Both the position numbers and the translations under genes were made by a program. A DNA stretch of 16,361 bases from JASHVB01 sp035535035 (GTDB lineage Bacteria > Pseudomonadota > Alphaproteobacteria > Acetobacterales > Acetobacteraceae): the NCBI GenBank assembly GCA_035535035.1, contig DATLQW010000069.1, forward strand, positions 1 to 16,361. Direction: 5' to 3'. The notes below the pieces were generated by a model, which saw only the letters and a program-made list of their open reading frames with translations, was not told the origin of the DNA and made no database searches. This document shows positions 7,200 through 13,400 of this stretch, in pieces; the first letter of the stretch is position 1; each line of letters begins with the position of its first letter.

Positions 7200-7967
7200 T
7201 CACAGCACCGCCAGCATCCCGCCATCGACGTAGATGATCTGGCCGTTCACGTAGTCGGACGCCGCCGAGGCCAGGAAAACGGCAGCGCCGATCAGGTCCG
7301 CCGGCTTGCCCCAGCGGCGGGCCGGCGTCCGCGCCAGCACCCAGGCATTGAAGGACGGATCGTCCACCAGCGCCTGGTTCATGTCGGTCAGCATGTAGCC
7401 GGGGCCGATCGCATTGGCCTGGATGCCGTGGGCGGCCCATTCGGCGGTCATCGCCCGGGTCAGCATCTTGATCCCGCCCTTCGCCACCGTGTACGGCGCG
7501 ACGGTGGCCCGCGCGGCGTCGCTGGTCAGCGAGCCGATGTTGATGATCTTGCCGTGCCCGCGCGGGATCATGCGCTTCGCCGCCTCGCGGCCGATGACGA
7601 AGGCGCTGGTCAGGTTGGTCTCGATCACCCGCCGCCAGTCGGCCGTCTCCAGCTCGACCATCGGCCGGCGCAGCTGCATGCCCGCGTTGTTCACCAGCAC
7701 ATTCACCGCGACGCCCCGCGCGTCCAGGGTTGCGAAGGCGGCCAGGATCGCGGCCTCGTCGGTCACATCGAAGCAGGCCTCGTGCACCGTGTGGCCCACG
7801 GCGTGCATCTCGCCCGCGGCATCGGCCAGGCGGCCGGCATTGGCGCCGTTCAGCACCACCGCCGCGCCGGCCTCTGCCAGGCCCTCGGCGATCGCCCGTC
7901 CCAGCCCGCGCGAGGAGCCGGTGACCAGCGCGGTGCGGCCTGTCAGATCGAACAAGTGCGTGGACAT
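7200..7967 (-). CDS. SDR-family oxidoreductase (gluconate 5-dehydrogenase-like)
   Basis: A 255-residue classical short-chain dehydrogenase. Visible are the dinucleotide-binding TGSSRGLG (residues 16-23), the D68-V69 adenine-binding pair, NNAG at 93-96, and the catalytic Ser146, Tyr159 and Lys163 (YTVAK). The C-terminus DYVNGQIIYVDGGMLA is standard. Arg20 in the glycine loop would favour NADP(H), but the second-strand end (LNGAN) leaves this open. It resembles IdnO/gluconate 5-dehydrogenase-type enzymes that interconvert hydroxy and keto forms of sugar acids. It starts five bases after the stop of the enolase-superfamily gene, so the two are co-translated, and it would act on the same pathway. 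The specific substrate is not determined by the sequence. Confidence 0.9.
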   Translation of the reverse strand: MSTHLFDLTGRTALVTGSSRGLGRAIAEGLAEAGAAVVLNGANAGRLADAAGEMHAVGHTVHEACFDVTDEAAILAAFATLDARGVAVNVLVNNAGMQLRRPMVELETADWRRVIETNLTSAFVIGREAAKRMIPRGHGKIINIGSLTSDAARATVAPYTVAKGGIKMLTRAMTAEWAAHGIQANAIGPGYMLTDMNQALVDDPSFNAWVLARTPARRWGKPADLIGAAVFLASAASDYVNGQIIYVDGGMLAVL

Positions 7968-7972
7968 CCGTC

Positions 7973-9172
7973 TCAGGCCTCGGACCGCCGCACCGTCAGG
8001 TCCGGTCGCTCGAACACTGCGGGCAGCAGCTCGACGCCCAGGCCGGGGCCTTCCATCGGATAGACATAGCCGTCCTCGATGATCGGCACGACGGTAACGA
8101 GTTCCTTGTACCAGCCAGAGTAGAATGCGCGCACGCTCTCCTGGATCAGCGTGTTCGGCTGGCTGAACGAAGCGTGGACCGCGGCGGCGAACCCCACCGG
8201 GCCGATGCAGTCGTGCGGGGCGAAGGGGCGGTGGTAAGTGTCGGCCATCGCCGCAATCTTGCGGCCCTCGGTCAGGCCGCCGGTCCAGCAGAGATCGGCC
8301 ATCACGACATGCATGGCGTCGCGGTCCAACATGTCCTTGTAAGGGAAACGGCTTCCGAGGGTCTCGCTGGCGGTGACCCAGACCTTGGTGGAGCGAGCGT
8401 ATTCAGCCAGCGCCTGGGGCGAGTTCATGCGGATCGGGTCCTCAAACCAAGTGGGATTGTAGGGTTCAAGGGCCTGGGCAAGTTTTTTCGCCATCGGCAG
8501 ATTCCACAGCGAGTGGAACTCGACCATGATCTCCATCTTGTCGCCGACCGCCCGGCGGATCTTCTCGAACGGTTCCAGCGCCGCCTTCAACTGGTCCAGC
8601 GTGATGGACATGCCGTCGTTTTCCATCGCCGCCGGATCGAACGGCCATATCTTCATGGCGGAGATGCCGGATTCGAGCAGGCTTTCCGCCACCGCGTCTG
8701 CCCGCGTCATGAAGCCGTTCAGGTCCTCGTAGGGCCCCGCGGCTTCGGCGAAGTTCCAGGTGGAAACCGGTTTGATGTTGGTCGAGCGCACATAGCCGTA
8801 GCCGGCGCAGGTGTTGTAGATGCGCTGGCGGGAGCGACAGAGCCCGCCCAGCATCTGGTGCACGGGCTGGCCGCAGACCTTGCCGAAGATGTCCCAAAGC
8901 GCGATGTCCAGCGCCGAGGCGGCGCGATACTCGACCCCGGTGCTCGACTGCGCCATCGGCAGGTTGAGCATGTCGCGGTGGATCGCCTCGATATGCAGCG
9001 GGTTCAGCCCGAGCAGACGCCCGGCAAGGGTGTCGTGTATATGCGATTCGACCGCCCCGGCGCCGTAGAACGTCTCGCCCAGGCCGATCATGCCGGCATC
9101 GGTGTGGATGCGGACCCAGATCAAATTGCCGAACTCGGCAGTCCGTAACGTCTCGATCGCGAGAATCTTCAT
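7973..9172 (-). CDS. Enolase-superfamily (mandelate racemase/muconate lactonizing) enzyme, probable acid-sugar dehydratase
   Basis: A 399-residue member of the mandelate racemase/MLE branch of the enolase superfamily. The three metal ligands are spaced as in mandelate racemase: Glu218 (VEFH), Glu244 (FEDP), Glu270 (ASET), each 26 residues apart. Lys174 (AMKIWPFD) is the S-face base and Asp293-His320 form the His-Asp dyad (27 apart, as in mandelate racemase). His220, two residues after the first ligand, matches the general acid position of galactonate and mannonate dehydratases, so dehydration of an acid sugar to a 2-keto-3-deoxy acid is favoured over racemisation. The first ligand is Glu rather than the commoner Asp. 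It is the first gene of the operon, with promoter and palindrome just upstream; AAGGGA lies nine bases before the start. Exact substrate unknown. Confidence 0.9.
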   Translation of the reverse strand: MKILAIETLRTAEFGNLIWVRIHTDAGMIGLGETFYGAGAVESHIHDTLAGRLLGLNPLHIEAIHRDMLNLPMAQSSTGVEYRAASALDIALWDIFGKVCGQPVHQMLGGLCRSRQRIYNTCAGYGYVRSTNIKPVSTWNFAEAAGPYEDLNGFMTRADAVAESLLESGISAMKIWPFDPAAMENDGMSITLDQLKAALEPFEKIRRAVGDKMEIMVEFHSLWNLPMAKKLAQALEPYNPTWFEDPIRMNSPQALAEYARSTKVWVTASETLGSRFPYKDMLDRDAMHVVMADLCWTGGLTEGRKIAAMADTYHRPFAPHDCIGPVGFAAAVHASFSQPNTLIQESVRAFYSGWYKELVTVVPIIEDGYVYPMEGPGLGVELLPAVFERPDLTVRRSEA

Positions 9173-9239
9173 CCGACGTTTCCCTTATTGTCGCGGGCCC
9201 GCGATCCTCTCCATACCCGGGAGGCGGGCCGATGACGGC

Positions 9240-9268
9240 ATGTTAGCGCATACCGTGAAATATCACAA
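9240..9268 (-). promoter_or_regulatory. Putative sigma-70-type promoter of the catabolic operon
   Basis: On the minus strand, TTGTGA (9268-9263) and TAACAT (9245-9240) are separated by exactly 17 bases. Each matches the consensus hexamers at four of six positions. It lies about 67 bases upstream of the enolase-superfamily start and is the only AT-rich patch in the divergent intergenic region. The -35 box is covered by the palindrome described next. Confidence 0.45.
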
Positions 9269-9271
9269 TAT
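9250..9271. promoter_or_regulatory. Candidate GntR operator palindrome
   Basis: A 22-base imperfect inverted repeat centred between 9260 and 9261, ATACCGTGAAA / TATCACAATAT, with 8 of 11 positions pairing and a core GTGA-4-TCAC. It overlaps the -35 box of the operon promoter and lies 80 bases before the GntR gene. That is the expected place for a repressor site serving both directions. Confidence 0.45.
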
Positions 9272-9351
9272 GCTTCCGCTTGCCCCGCCGACCGCCTTCG
9301 GGTAGGCTGCCGCCCCCATAAAGCCGCCCCGGTTTACCTGTTAGGAGCGAG

Positions 9352-10143
9352 ATGACACCGCGGCCAAAAACCGGCTCTCGCCACCCCGTCGCGCGCGATC
9401 GCGCCCCGCCAGGTCGCCCCGCGCCGCGCGAGTGGCCGGCGCACGCCAACCGCGCCAACCTCTCCGAGCTCGCCTACGAGCGGCTGGAAGAAATGATCGT
9501 GACCTGCGCGCTGCGACCGGGGCGGTTTCTTGCCATCCAGGATCTCCAAGACATGACGGGCGTCGGACGCACGCCCATTCACCAGGCGGTCAGCCGGCTG
9601 GCCGCCGATACGCTGTTCGTGATCCGCCCACGCCATGGCCTCCAGGTCGCGCCGATCGACCTCGCGCGCGAGCGCACCCTGCTGCGGTTGCGGCGGGATA
9701 TGGAACGCTTCGTGGTGCGGCTGGCGACGGAGCGGTCCGACGCGTCCCATCGCAACCAGTTCCTGCATATCGCGGCGGCACTCCGCGATCGGGTCGACCA
9801 CATGGGGATCGACGAATTCAACCGGCTGGACCGGCGCATCGACCGGATGCTGATCGCTGCCGCGGGGGAACCGTTCCTGGAGCAGACGCTACGACCGTTG
9901 CACACGATGTCCCGCCGCATCGGCTATATCTTCCATACCTGGGTTGCGCCCGAGGAGGGCCTGGGGCGGACGCTGGAGTGCCACCTTGCCATCCTCGACG
10001 CCGTGGTTTCCGGTCGGGCCCAGGAAGCCGTGGCCGCCTCCGACCGGCTGATCGCTTTCAGCGACAGCATGTTCGATCTGCTCGGCCGTGGGGTCGATCC
10101 CGCTCTGTTCGACTGCAACCAGGAATCGCTCGTCGAGAGCTGA
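9352..10143 (+). CDS. GntR-family (FadR/FCD subfamily) transcriptional regulator
   Basis: A 263-residue regulator, with AGGAG five bases before the ATG. About 35 Pro/Arg-rich residues precede the winged helix-turn-helix (roughly 36-105; LSELAYERLEEMIVTCALRP, VGRTPIHQAVSRL, RPRHGLQVAPI). The C-terminal all-helical FCD domain follows, where a metal and organic acid ligand normally bind. Of the usual ligands, Asp160, His184 and His211 have counterparts, but the second one (D-x-x-x-H in most members) is Asp164 here, so metal binding may be altered. It is divergent from the enolase-SDR-TRAP operon with a palindrome between them, which points to local control of that operon and possibly of itself. 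Its gene ends only about 15 bases before the remnant of an IS6 transposase. Confidence 0.9.
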   Translation: MTPRPKTGSRHPVARDRAPPGRPAPREWPAHANRANLSELAYERLEEMIVTCALRPGRFLAIQDLQDMTGVGRTPIHQAVSRLAADTLFVIRPRHGLQVAPIDLARERTLLRLRRDMERFVVRLATERSDASHRNQFLHIAAALRDRVDHMGIDEFNRLDRRIDRMLIAAAGEPFLEQTLRPLHTMSRRIGYIFHTWVAPEEGLGRTLECHLAILDAVVSGRAQEAVAASDRLIAFSDSMFDLLGRGVDPALFDCNQESLVES

Positions 10144-10144
10144 G

Positions 10145-10632
10145 GCGCCCGCGCCGCCGTGCGCGGATTGACGGTGTGGGGCTGCGCCAGCGCCTTGCGG
10201 AAGAACTGCCTGGCCGCCACGGCATCCCGCCGAACCGGGAGCAGGAAGTCGATGGTCTGGCCAAAGCTGGCGCACCGCCCGATACAGATAGGTCCAGATA
10301 CCTTTGACCTCGATGCAGGTCTCGTCCACCCGCCAGGGGCCGGTGCAGGCCGCAGATGCCGTCGGACCCGCAACTCCAGTGTCGCCGCACAGGCCTGCAC
10401 CCAGCGGAACAGGGTCGTGTGGTCGACCGAATGCCTCGATCCGACAGATCGCGGCCAGATCGCGGTAGCTGATCGGGAAGGCCAGATATCAGCGCAGCGG
10501 TCACAGAATCACCTCGGCTGTGAAGTGCCGCCCTTGAACGTGCAGTCCTGACCCGCCGCCATCGCCCGGTCCGGCCGTCGTTCCCTGGCTCGCGACCTCA
10601 GCCACACCCGCCCCGGCTTTTGCAACACAGCC
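10145..10632 (-). mobile_element. IS6-family insertion sequence remnant (left end plus broken transposase)
   Basis: Read on the minus strand, the element begins with the terminal repeat GGCTGTGTTGCAAAAGCC (10632-10615), typical of IS6/IS26-type ends. Transposase text follows in shifting frames: FKGRHFTAEVIL near 10540, YRDLAAIC, VDHTTLFRWVQACAATLELR, WRVDETCIEVKGIWTYLYRA (first catalytic Asp of DDE), and GQTIDFLLPVRRDAVAARQF through KALAQPHTVNPR. At least three frameshifts and one stop break it. It ends at about 10158, where the second half (including the catalytic Glu) and the right terminal repeat are missing. The deletion edge lies within about 15 bases of the GntR stop codon. Confidence 0.85.
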
Positions 10633-10671
10633 GAAATCTTTGGAGTGAGGGGGTTTGTCGAGCTGCTTCCG

Positions 10672-10855
10672 TCAGCCCAGCCCACCGATTGCAGTGCCGC
10701 TGCAAGCGGTGGCCTCCCGCGACGTATAAAGGCAACCTGAGTAGTATCCGGACTGGGGTCCGATCGCCCCCATCTGCCCCGTCACGCCTGAATTCCTCAA
10801 ATCCGTAGCTTCCGTCCGGGCGTGAGAACAGGTCAACGCGTCTGTCGTGTTCAAA
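10672..10855 (-). pseudogene. Remnant of a small gene of unknown function
   Basis: Within the 360-base stretch before the propeller gene, the minus strand reads VDLFSRPDGSYGFEEFRRDG in one frame and, after a one-base shift near 10757, GYYSGCLYTSREAT in the next, ending at a stop at 10674-10672. Joined together this resembles small conserved proteins with a pattern D-G-S/T-x-G-F-E-E-x-R-R-D followed by Y-Y-S-G and S-R-E-A, as far as I recall. I cannot name the family. No good start codon with ribosome site is visible, so I take it as a decayed gene. The rest of 10633-10992 shows no other coding signal. Confidence 0.3.
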
Positions 10856-10929
10856 ATTGCTGTCGTGGGCCAGGGCACGGACGCCTGCCGCAAATGGACT
10901 AAACCAACCTGATACAGTAGCCCTGACAG

Positions 10930-10946
10930 CCCTGCACTTGGCAGGG
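10930..10946. promoter_or_regulatory. Inverted repeat upstream of the propeller gene
   Basis: CCCTGC-ACTTG-GCAGGG, six-base arms and a five-base loop, 46 bases before the ATG at 10993. It may be an operator or a leader hairpin. No promoter with convincing spacing was identified beside it. Confidence 0.25.
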
Positions 10947-10992
10947 AAACGCAAGCTGCGGCGGCAGCAGTCATAACGACAGGGACAAGGTC

Positions 10993-11961
10993 ATGGACTC
11001 GTCAACAATCCTCGGCACCGGCGACTTCCGCTACCGCCTGATCCCCGATTGGGCCCGCCTGCCGGACGGCTGGGACTTCCATGAAGTCGCCGCCGTCGCC
11101 GTCGACTCCCTCGACCAGGTCTACGTATTCAGCCGCAGCGCCCACCCCGTCACCGTATTCGACCGCGACGGCAACTTCCTGCGCTCCTGGGGCGAGGGCG
11201 TGTTCAAGCGCCCGCACGGCCTCAGCATGGCGCCCGACGACACGATCTTCTGCACCGACGACGGCGACCATTGCGTCCGCCGGTGCACGCCCGAAGGCAA
11301 GGTCCTGCTGACCCTCGGCACGCCCGGTGCGCCGCAGCCCTATATGGGCGGCGCGCCGTTCTGCCAGTGTACCCACACCGCGCTGGCGCCGAACGGCGAC
11401 ATCTACGTATCCGACGGCTACGGCAACGCCCGTGTGCACAGATACTCGCCCGACGGCCGCCTGATCATGTCCTGGGGCACGTCAGGCGTCGGCCAGGGTG
11501 AGTTCAATCTGCCGCACAACATCTGCTGCGACGAGGATGGCTGGGTCTACGTCGCCGACCGCGAGAACCATCGCGTGCAGATCTTCGACGGCAACGGCAA
11601 ATACGCAACCGAGTGGCGCAACCTGCACCGCCCCAGCGCGCTGTTCCTGCCGAAGGGCCGTTGTCCCTACTGCTACATCGGCGAATGCGGTCCCACCTTC
11701 GGCTTCAGCCGCAACGCGTCGAATCTCGGCCCGCGCGTCTCCGTCGTCCGCCGGCAGGACGGCGGGATCCTCGCCCGACTGGGCGACCGCACGCCGGCGA
11801 ACTTCCCCGGGCCGTTCACCTCGCCGCACGGCATCGCGGCTGATTCGCGCGGCGATATCTACGTGGGCGAGGTTGCCAGGACCGGCTGGGGCAACCTGTT
11901 CCCCGGGGTGACACCGGGAAAGCCAAGAGCTGTGCTGCAAAAACTGGTAAAGCTCGCATGA
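10993..11961 (+). CDS. NHL-repeat six-bladed beta-propeller protein (peptidyl-alpha-hydroxyglycine lyase-like)
   Basis: A 322-residue propeller. NHL-type units recur: VYVFSRSAHPVTVFDRDGNF, RPHGLSMAPDDTIFCTDDGD then HCVRRCTPEGKVLLTLG, CTHTALAPNGDIYVSDGYGN then ARVHRYSPDGRLIMSWG, LPHNICCDEDGWVYVADREN then HRVQIFDGNG, and SPHGIAADSRGDIYVGEV. The pattern resembles the lyase domain of peptidylglycine alpha-amidating enzymes, but the bacterial homologues have no settled function. There is no signal peptide, so it is probably cytoplasmic, which suits its many cysteines (including C124, C126, C178, C179 and a GRCPYCYIGEC cluster near 222-232). The start has AAGG close upstream. It overlaps the thioesterase-like gene by four bases (ATGA), indicating co-translation and a shared process. 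An enzymatic role on a small thioester or lactone is inference only. Confidence 0.85.
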   Translation: MDSSTILGTGDFRYRLIPDWARLPDGWDFHEVAAVAVDSLDQVYVFSRSAHPVTVFDRDGNFLRSWGEGVFKRPHGLSMAPDDTIFCTDDGDHCVRRCTPEGKVLLTLGTPGAPQPYMGGAPFCQCTHTALAPNGDIYVSDGYGNARVHRYSPDGRLIMSWGTSGVGQGEFNLPHNICCDEDGWVYVADRENHRVQIFDGNGKYATEWRNLHRPSALFLPKGRCPYCYIGECGPTFGFSRNASNLGPRVSVVRRQDGGILARLGDRTPANFPGPFTSPHGIAADSRGDIYVGEVARTGWGNLFPGVTPGKPRAVLQKLVKLA

Positions 11962-12809
11962 CGGACTGGATCGAGACCTACCGCGGCGCGGTGCCCCCCT
12001 GGCAGTGCGACGTGACCGAGCATTTCACCATCGCCTACTACTTCGACCGGCTGGAGGAGGCGGTGGCAAACCTCGCGGACACGCTCAGCCTCGGCGGTCT
12101 GCCACGCCGCGAGGATGTGCCGCGCCGGATCGACGCCCGTTTCGTGCGCGAGTTGCGCGAAGGCGCCAGCTTCCATGTCGAGAGCGCGGCGCTCGCCGTC
12201 GATGATGGGCTGCGGCTGGGCCATCGCTTCGTCGATTCGACCAATGGTGACGTCGTCACCTGGTTCGACGAGCACTGGGACCTGTCCGCCGCGCCCTTGA
12301 CGCCGCAGCAGCGCAGCACGGTTGCGGCGCGGCTGGCGGACTGGAACGGCCCCGATGCGGAACAACGCGGCGAGCCTGTCAGCACGGCAGGCTTCATCCC
12401 CACCGCGCGCGGACGGGTCAAGCGCCTTGACGTCGATGCGGCCGGCCATTTCGCGCTCGGCGCCATCGTGCATCGCTTCTCCGATGCGTCGGGCCAGCTT
12501 GGCGCCGCGATCGGCATGGACGCGGCGTTCTTGCAACAACAGCGGCGCGGCTTTTCCACCTTCGAGCTGATCCTGCACCTGTCCGGCGTGTTGCCGCTCG
12601 ACGCGTCCTATCTGGTGGAGACCGGCATCGCGTACCTCGGCAACTCGTCGCTGCGCATGGTTCATCGCATGACCAATGCATCCACCGGCGCGGAAGTCGC
12701 GCGGCTCAGCCAGTACGGCGTCAACCTTGATCTCGACGCACGTCGTCCCGCGCGTTGGGCCGATGCGCTGCGCAGCCGAGCAGAGGCGCTGGTGGTTCCG
12801 GTCGGCTGA
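11958..12809 (+). CDS. Double-hotdog thioesterase-like protein
   Basis: A 283-residue protein in which two hotdog-fold halves can be made out. The first (about 1-130) has YRGAVPPWQCDVTEHFTIAY then YFDRLEEAVANL, matching the P-x-x-x-D-x-x-x-H-x-x-x-x-x-Y-F core of 4-hydroxybenzoyl-CoA/betainyl-CoA thioesterase-like proteins, and DDGLRLGHRFVD. The second (about 140-283) has GRVKRLDVDAAGHF, FELILHLSGVLPLD and LGNSSLRMVHRMTNASTGAE then VARLSQYGVNLD. The first half carries Asp18 and His22 in the catalytic region. Hydrolysis of an acyl-CoA is the likely reaction, with substrate unknown. It starts inside the stop of the propeller gene (ATGA), so the two are one operon. No obvious terminator follows; remnants of other genes and an IS6 element lie downstream. 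Confidence 0.82.
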   Translation: MTDWIETYRGAVPPWQCDVTEHFTIAYYFDRLEEAVANLADTLSLGGLPRREDVPRRIDARFVRELREGASFHVESAALAVDDGLRLGHRFVDSTNGDVVTWFDEHWDLSAAPLTPQQRSTVAARLADWNGPDAEQRGEPVSTAGFIPTARGRVKRLDVDAAGHFALGAIVHRFSDASGQLGAAIGMDAAFLQQQRRGFSTFELILHLSGVLPLDASYLVETGIAYLGNSSLRMVHRMTNASTGAEVARLSQYGVNLDLDARRPARWADALRSRAEALVVPVG

Positions 12810-12812
12810 GGC

Positions 12813-12890
12813 CTATTCCGCCAGCTCGTCGCGCTCCAGCTGCGCCACCGCCGGTCCGTCACCCCGTACCGTGGTGCGCTTGCCCCTCAT
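12813..12890 (-). CDS. Tiny ORF after the enolase remnant
   Basis: Minus-strand ATG at 12890 opens a 25-residue frame, MRGKRTTVRGDGPAVAQLER then DELAE, closing at TAG 12815-12813. It begins one base after the stop of the enolase-superfamily remnant, the spacing of a coupled gene, and ends three bases past the thioesterase gene stop on the other strand. I do not recognise it. It may be the start of a lost gene or chance. Confidence 0.2.
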   Translation of the reverse strand: MRGKRTTVRGDGPAVAQLERDELAE

Positions 12891-12891
12891 G

Positions 12892-12958
12892 TCACGCGCG
12901 GAATTTCTCGACCGCTTGCCAGTCGATCTCCACGCCGAAACTCGGCGCTTTCCACAAG
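12892..12958 (-). pseudogene. 3' remnant of an enolase-superfamily gene
   Basis: The minus strand reads LWKAPSFGVEIDWQAVEKFR then Ala and TGA (12894-12892). This looks like the closing segment of mandelate racemase/MLE-type proteins (P-x-x-G-V-E-I/V-D-x-x-A-V-x-K/R-F/Y). Everything upstream is replaced by the IS6 terminal repeat at 12960, so only about 22 codons remain. It is not a copy of the end of the intact enzyme at 7973, whose tail is different. It hints that the propeller-thioesterase pair once lay tail-to-tail with a second dehydratase gene. Confidence 0.45.
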
Positions 12959-12959
12959 T

Positions 12960-13337
12960 GGACTGTATTGCAAAAGCCGAGGCGGGTATGCAAAAACCGG
13001 GCCCACCCGCGGGCGCTGACGGAGCTGAAGCGAGCCGGCGAGCTCTGGCGCTTCTGGCGGCTGCGCCAGTGCAAGTATCTGAACAACATCGTTGAGTGGG
13101 ACCGCCGGCGGATCGAGCGACTGGTGCGGCCGGGGCTCGGCTTCGGCGGCTTGCCGGCCGCCAGGCGAACGTTGGCCGGCTACGAGGCGATAGCGAGGAA
13201 GGGGTAGGTTCACAACATCCACGGTCACGACATGCCGGCGCAGACTGCCTTCGTTGCCAGTCTCTTCCAGATCGCTGCCTGACAGCACCCGCTCCCCCCG
13301 GCCCCGCGCAGCCTGCCCCGGCGTTCGCAACAGAACC
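12960..13337 (+). mobile_element. IS6-family element, internally deleted, both ends kept
   Basis: The left end GGACTGTATTGCAAAAGCC at 12960 and the right end GTTCGCAACAGAACC at 13323-13337 (inverted: GGTTCTGTTGCGAAC) are IS6-type terminal repeats. Between them only the C-terminal part of the transposase survives, from about 13011: ALTELKRAGELWRFWRLRQC, KYLNNIVEWDRRRIERLVRP (with the catalytic Glu of DDE), GLGFGGLPAARRTLAGYEAI, ARKG. TAG at 13205-13207 then replaces what is normally Gln, and the frame goes on VHNIHGHDMPAQTAFVASLF to TGA 13280-13282, the expected natural end. The flanking 8-mers (CCACAAGT, GATTAAGA) are not a target duplication. The N-terminal two-thirds of the transposase, including the first two catalytic Asp, are missing. 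Confidence 0.85.
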
Positions 13338-13400
13338 GATTAAGACACAGCGACACTTCCGGGAGGTGGCAGACTTGCCTTTCTGAGATGGCGGCGCGGA

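Noticed and set aside
5345..7237. 630-codon plus-strand open frame
   Set aside because: It lies opposite the TRAP genes, crosses gene boundaries and has biased composition; the minus strand encodes clear TRAP proteins.
8174..9148. 324-codon plus-strand open frame
   Set aside because: Shadow of the enolase-superfamily gene, whose catalytic residues are all on the minus strand.
12960..13337. A functional miniature IS6 element (both ends, short interior)
   Set aside because: There is no target duplication, the ends are imperfect and the interior is just a deleted transposase; nothing shows recent movement.
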